Below, piece by piece: positions 5,139 through 9,562 of a DNA stretch of 9,562 nucleotides. The translations under genes were made by a program, and so were the position numbers. The DNA lies in NCBI GenBank assembly GCA_020433785.1, contig JAGRCC010000027.1:1-9562 (forward strand), in the 5' to 3' direction. The first letter of the stretch is position 1; every line of letters begins with the position of its first letter. The notes beneath the pieces are model-generated. The model was not told where the DNA came from, did no database searches, and saw nothing but the letters and a program-made list of their open reading frames with translations. This stretch comes from Anaerolineae bacterium. Its GTDB lineage: Bacteria; Chloroflexota; Anaerolineae; 4572-78; J111.

Positions 5139-8100
5139 TTACTCCCACGTTTCCAAGATTTCATGCCACGTTTTGATATCTTCTAATTTTCGCTCGACAA
5201 TGACAGCGGTAGCTACTAACAGTAGACCAATAATGCCAAATACAATCCACTGATTGACCGATTGTAACGAATTGAGTAATTGTCCAACGGTCGCCAGAAT
5301 CATCCCCACCATTCCAATATAAAGAAAACGGCGGAGACGTCGGTAGCTGCCCCAGAAAAAAGCAGCTAAGCCTTCAGTCCCCAGGAATAGAGCATAAATC
5401 CAACCAAACAGTAAAGTCTGCCAAAATAACGAACCGAGCATAAGAATGGCTGCGCTATAATCGAGCCAGCGGGCAAAACCTCGATTGCCTTTGCGCCACT
5501 CAAGATAGGCGATACTAACTAGGAATAGCCCGGCCGGAAAAGCATACCATTGCACGTACCGGAAATTGTCCCAGCGCTGAATATAAAAGATGTGAAGCAT
5601 CCAACCAGACAACAACATAGCAATCGCTCCGTACCCCAAACGCATCCAGCGATGGGTAAAGGCGGCCGCCACATACAACAATCCTAAGAAACTCAATACC
5701 CTAACGGCCATTTGCACAATAGTAGGATCGACTAGATCTCTATAAGGTAATCCTAGCACAGCGCCTATAGTCCAGACTATTAGATCCATACCCATAAAGC
5801 CGGTGAGAACCAGGGTTCCAAATGAAAGCCCCAAAGCACAACGTTGAAGCGAGGATTCCCAAATAGTAAATCTGAGATTTATCTCTTGCCCTCTCTTTAT
5901 TTGATTCCGAACGAAGGTAAGACTGTAGCCCAACAGCCCATAAAATAAGGCGAGTTCAGCCAATGCAACCGGCAGTGATCTAATTGAATCTTGCCAAGCG
6001 AATACAGCTTGTATAACTGCCAACAAGCCGGTCGTTGCGCTCGCGTAAACCAAGGGCCTTGAAACCCACATCGAGGCAATTACTGCGAGCAACATAGTAT
6101 TACAAATAGAAACTATAACGCCTGATGTTGTGTTATTGAGACTAATCAGTTGACCAAGTGTAATGTCAAATAAGGTAATAATATAGAGTGTCTGGGCCCA
6201 ACTAAATACGACTCGTGATTCAGCTTGTTTTGAGTGGCTGCGGTCTAAAGCTATCGCTGCTAACATTGTAAGCAATACTACCGGCAAGAATCCGAGCCAC
6301 GCTTGAGCGATATTTGCTTGCTGCCACCAATCAATCGTTGCCAAACCATAGAAGGCTGCTAGATGTCCGGCGAGGGTCATTGTTACCAGCCATAGTCTTA
6401 ACCGGAAACGGTAAACCGCCCAACCGAAGATCGCCATCTGTAGCCCAAAAGTAACGGCGGCAATACCGGATTGAGATAGGCTGAAAAGTGGAGCCGCTAT
6501 CGCTAAGCCAAAGCCAAAACCGTAGAACGGAAACGCCCACCACGATAGGACTCGAACCATTCCCGCTTTGGTCCATTGTTTAGGTTTTTGCCAGGGAAAA
6601 TCGTTAATAGAACCAAATTGTCGATCGAGCCAGCTGCCCAGGGCAAGGTAAAGGATTGCTCCCGGAATAAGGGCTAGACCGTAGTAATTGGACGAAAGGG
6701 GCGAGTTTTGAATGATAATAGCAAAAGGCACTAATGCCAGCCCACAAGCGAGAGTCAGAAATGGCGGCTGTCGCAGCCAGAAAGCTGAAATGGCATATAA
6801 AATGGTCGCTCCACTATACCCCCACAGCGCTCCCGTTCGATCAAAACTTGATGGGGCTAAGCTTATCGTAATCAGAATCAGGCCGGCCTCTAAAATCGCT
6901 TGTCCATATGTCTGCAATCTGAGCCGATTCAGGCACCAAGCCCAGATTAGATAAATCGAGGCCAACCCGATTAACCACCAACCGAATCGATTCGAAGGGT
7001 ATTGACTGTCATACAGGGCCAAACAAAGCGAAAGGGGCAGAAGCACAGCTGCTATATAAAGCCAAACGGTTTGTCTAAATATTCGGGCTGAGACAACCAT
7101 TAGGGCTGTGTCACAGAGGAGGACCAAAGCTAACAAGGTAGGTTCGGGAGTTACTAGAATTGTTCCTATGGTGAGGGTGGTGTAACTCACCAAGTAGGCT
7201 GGAAAAGTATAGGCCCACGCGGTTTGAATAGAGGGGGAGTGACGTCGAAGCCATCGGGCTACCCCCAACCCAATCGGTCCGAACAGAATTAATAGGAGGC
7301 CATAGAGTTCCAATCGAGCCGTTGGTAGTAGCCAACTTAACAGATAGACGGCCCACACTGGCACTAAGCCAAGCGCGAAGTAGATAAATTTAGTCTGCCA
7401 GACTAGCGTTAGACCTTTAATATTCGACGGTGAATTTTTGTTATCTTGGATAGCTGCTAAGGTGTAAAACCCTACTGCCAGACCAAGCGTCAAACAGCTA
7501 ACTTCGATATCAACTAAAGCCCAAAGTATGGCAAATGGTGCCAGAATGTGAGCGACAACACGAAAAGGAAGCGCGTAAGAGTTTATTTTTCTAGCCATCA
7601 GAGTTAGGTCAACAAGTGTCAGCAGCCAGGCTAGAATTAGCCAGCTTAGGCCATACACAGCCATTTTTGGTCGATAAGGTGTCAACCATCCCAAATGAGT
7701 TAAAATCGTCCAGGGAGCGAAAATAAGGGCTGCTGAGAGCCAACCAAAAAGTACTCGACGGAATAATCGAGTGGAGAGGGCATACAGAGCGGTGATGATC
7801 AATAAAGCCACGGCGGCCCATATTTGTTGGTTCTGTCCGCCACCCAGCCACCATAAATTACGCACGAAGGCTAACCCTATCGCACAAGCAGATAACACCC
7901 AACCTGCCACCAGAAGGGGTCGTTGATACAACCGCCAAATTAATCGAAAAATAGCTCGTTTACTTCGAGATTGAGTTGAAACTCGCCACAGCCAAACTAA
8001 CCGACGTTCAAGCAAAACAAAGAAGATGGCCAAGACAGCTACACTGACAACGGAGGCTCCACTGCCGGAACTATAAGTAATCGCTATAAAGCTACTGCCG

Positions 8101-9562
8101 AACGTGAAGAGCCAGATCGTTATGTGCGCCCAGCCCTCCCGGCGAGTGTGCGAAGCCCTAAGTCCGTAAACCATAGCAAGCAGAATTTGGCTGGCAGCTC
8201 CCCACCATCCGAGATTGGTGGTCCAAGGCAAATTGAGGAGGATTTGGTTGAAAAGAATAGGCAGATAGATTCGCACCAGTAAAACAATCGTCAGAAAGTA
8301 AGTTGTTAAATAAAGAGGTGCAAGAAAATGAGAGTTATAAATGGGTGAGCGTTTTCGTTCAAGCCAATAACCTATGGAAATGTAAAGACCGATTAATACG
8401 ACGAAGCCAAAGTTAAGCGCGCTGGTGGAAAAAGATAATTGATCGAGTAGGACTAAATAACCCCAGCCGGCAACCAATCCACCGGCTGCTAACAGTTTCG
8501 AACGACGGCTCATAGCAGCATCAGTGAAATAAAGTAACCCACTGGAAATAAGGGTTAGTGCAGGGGCAAACCCGATCGGAACAGAGACAAAAGCGATCAT
8601 CGGGGCAACAATGCTAACCAACATTCCGGTCAAGTACCAAGGGCGGCCATAAACCTGATCAATTTGAGCAATTCGGCGGCTTAACCAGTACATGAACCAC
8701 GCGAGAACGGCTAGAATTAGCGGCGAAACAGCATCCGGTAGATAGAAATTGTCCAGTAAAACCCATAGAAAAATTGGCAAAGGTAGCGCTGTTAACCAAT
8801 GGAATAGTGATTTTTTGCTCTGATAGGTATGAACGAACCCTGGTTGTTGCTCATGAGCCAATCGAGCCCCCCAGCCGGTCAAAATAACCCAGTTGCTCAA
8901 AGCATAAGCCAGTAGGCCGCTATGATAAGGAAACATAGGCGGTAGAATCGCTATCGCTGCAATAACGTAACCGGCTCTAACTAGCATTGTTGCCACAGGT
9001 ATACCGGGAACCCGGGTTCCCAGATTTAGTGCTAGCACAATGTGGACAATGGCCAGCGTGGCCCAACCGACACCAAGTTGAGCCAGATCCAAATTTAGAT
9101 AGGTAATTATGAACGTAGTTGATGTAAAAGAGAATAACGAAGCGCCGGCTAGAATGTTTGAACGTCGCCAAAGTAGCGTGGCTAAAACCAGTCCTCCTCC
9201 CAAAACAGCGTGAGTTTCGGCCGCAGGCAAAGTAGTGTGTCCAAGTGCTGTTAATGGCCAGAGTGCTGCAAGGACTAACAGTACAGTTCCTCCGCGGATA
9301 GCAATTTGCCCGCATTGCTCGAGAAAGCTATCAGCAAGGCTGGTCAATTTTTTACCGGCCACAAAGTAAATTGGTACTAACCAAGCCCAGCCCAAAGCAT
9401 GCCAGGCTGAACTGAGGCCGACGCGCTCAACGAACAAGGATTGAGTTAGATAAACCGCCACAGGAATGGCACCTGCCGAAAGTACACCTAAAAATCGATT
9501 ACGATACGATAATGCGCCCCAGCCCAGCACGGTACTGCCAATCCACCAGTTGGCAATGAGCG
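5139..9562 (-). CDS. Giant polytopic membrane protein, N-terminus beyond right edge
   Basis: At least 1474 residues, almost all hydrophobic helices: several dozen predicted membrane spans joined by short, mostly Arg/Lys-rich loops. The frame is still open at the right edge (LIANWWIGST precedes the GTG at 9530), so the true start is outside the window. A loose internal repeat is visible. Units of the type LYISIGYWLERK, LYFTDAAMSRR, LYALSTRLFRR, LYAISAFWLRQ, and LYLALGSWLDRQ recur, each ending a helix pair with a small basic loop. No catalytic motif or known transporter signature is seen. Very large proteins of this style occur as uncharacterised genes in Chloroflexota (from memory). The palindrome at 9006-9021 encodes GTRVP in a loop between two spans. 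The C-terminal tail (about 25 residues, VERKLEDIKTWHEILETWE) is charged. Function is unknown; an envelope, lipid, or glycan role is only a guess. Confidence 0.75.
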   Translation of the reverse strand, partial: LIANWWIGSTVLGWGALSYRNRFLGVLSAGAIPVAVYLTQSLFVERVGLSSAWHALGWAWLVPIYFVAGKKLTSLADSFLEQCGQIAIRGGTVLLVLAALWPLTALGHTTLPAAETHAVLGGGLVLATLLWRRSNILAGASLFSFTSTTFIITYLNLDLAQLGVGWATLAIVHIVLALNLGTRVPGIPVATMLVRAGYVIAAIAILPPMFPYHSGLLAYALSNWVILTGWGARLAHEQQPGFVHTYQSKKSLFHWLTALPLPIFLWVLLDNFYLPDAVSPLILAVLAWFMYWLSRRIAQIDQVYGRPWYLTGMLVSIVAPMIAFVSVPIGFAPALTLISSGLLYFTDAAMSRRSKLLAAGGLVAGWGYLVLLDQLSFSTSALNFGFVVLIGLYISIGYWLERKRSPIYNSHFLAPLYLTTYFLTIVLLVRIYLPILFNQILLNLPWTTNLGWWGAASQILLAMVYGLRASHTRREGWAHITIWLFTFGSSFIAITYSSGSGASVVSVAVLAIFFVLLERRLVWLWRVSTQSRSKRAIFRLIWRLYQRPLLVAGWVLSACAIGLAFVRNLWWLGGGQNQQIWAAVALLIITALYALSTRLFRRVLFGWLSAALIFAPWTILTHLGWLTPYRPKMAVYGLSWLILAWLLTLVDLTLMARKINSYALPFRVVAHILAPFAILWALVDIEVSCLTLGLAVGFYTLAAIQDNKNSPSNIKGLTLVWQTKFIYFALGLVPVWAVYLLSWLLPTARLELYGLLLILFGPIGLGVARWLRRHSPSIQTAWAYTFPAYLVSYTTLTIGTILVTPEPTLLALVLLCDTALMVVSARIFRQTVWLYIAAVLLPLSLCLALYDSQYPSNRFGWWLIGLASIYLIWAWCLNRLRLQTYGQAILEAGLILITISLAPSSFDRTGALWGYSGATILYAISAFWLRQPPFLTLACGLALVPFAIIIQNSPLSSNYYGLALIPGAILYLALGSWLDRQFGSINDFPWQKPKQWTKAGMVRVLSWWAFPFYGFGFGLAIAAPLFSLSQSGIAAVTFGLQMAIFGWAVYRFRLRLWLVTMTLAGHLAAFYGLATIDWWQQANIAQAWLGFLPVVLLTMLAAIALDRSHSKQAESRVVFSWAQTLYIITLFDITLGQLISLNNTTSGVIVSICNTMLLAVIASMWVSRPLVYASATTGLLAVIQAVFAWQDSIRSLPVALAELALFYGLLGYSLTFVRNQIKRGQEINLRFTIWESSLQRCALGLSFGTLVLTGFMGMDLIVWTIGAVLGLPYRDLVDPTIVQMAVRVLSFLGLLYVAAAFTHRWMRLGYGAIAMLLSGWMLHIFYIQRWDNFRYVQWYAFPAGLFLVSIAYLEWRKGNRGFARWLDYSAAILMLGSLFWQTLLFGWIYALFLGTEGLAAFFWGSYRRLRRFLYIGMVGMILATVGQLLNSLQSVNQWIVFGIIGLLLVATAVIVERKLEDIKTWHEILETWE
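5805..5820. repeat. Degenerate copy of the 16-bp palindrome
   Basis: GAGAACCAGGGTTCCA matches GGGAACCCGGGTTCCC at 13 of 16 positions. It lies in the giant membrane-protein gene, where the complementary strand encodes GTLVL. It could be a decayed copy or coincidence. Confidence 0.3.
9006..9021. repeat. 16-bp palindrome, copy 3 (perfect)
   Basis: Perfect GGGAACCCGGGTTCCC inside the giant membrane-protein gene, encoding GTRVP on the minus strand in a loop between hydrophobic helices. It is identical to the copy in parB although the genes are unrelated. Confidence 0.85.

Noticed and set aside
8832..8846. CGAACCCTGGTTG-like partial match to the 16-bp palindrome
   Set aside because: Too many mismatches, with outer arms lost; indistinguishable from chance in coding sequence.
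1..9562. Canonical parS (TGTTTCACGTGAAACA), CRISPR array, tRNA or rRNA genes, IS ends
   Set aside because: None seen on either strand by eye; no regularly spaced direct repeats, cloverleaf arms, or transposase motifs.

Overview
The window carries the replication and partition core of a replicon, plus part of an unrelated membrane-protein locus. The organism is a bacterium, probably of the Chloroflexota. Support for that is circumstantial: a very large multi-spanning membrane protein is followed by a small anchored lipid-binding-like protein, an initiator ends in a DnaA domain-I-like module, and 16-bp GGGAACCCGGGTTCCC palindromes sit inside unrelated genes. No rRNA or other marker fixes the taxon, and no search was run.

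Layout. (1) 1-103, minus strand: N-terminus of an ExeA/MshM-type AAA+ ATPase that runs off the left edge. (2) 104-536: a dense control region. Back-to-back promoters point left (136-164) and right (172-200, exact TTGACA-N17-TATAAT). The rightward promoter drives a leader of about 330 nt. On the opposite strand, a promoter at 402-430 and an intrinsic terminator at 271-298 bracket a predicted structured antisense RNA of about 125 nt. (3) 537-1991: a plasmid-type replication initiator with an N-terminal helix-turn-helix and a C-terminal DnaA_N-like domain. Its middle contains iteron-like repeats followed by an 84% A+T stretch, so the origin may lie inside the gene. (4) 2038-2829 parA and 2840-4498 parB, tightly coupled and closed by a strong terminator at 4526-4556. 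(5) 4568-5131 and 5139-9562, both minus strand: a small membrane-anchored protein downstream of a giant polytopic membrane protein that is open at the right edge.

How the parts may work together (inference). Rep would bind the repeats in its own gene and open the A/T-rich tract. The antisense RNA would set Rep level and hence copy number. ParA and ParB would segregate the replicon, possibly through one of the 16-bp palindromes, one of which lies inside parB. This resembles a low-copy plasmid, or a chromosomally integrated plasmid backbone. The convergent minus-strand pair looks like cell-envelope cargo or chromosomal flank. The most notable observations are the antisense RNA candidate and the in-gene origin candidate.
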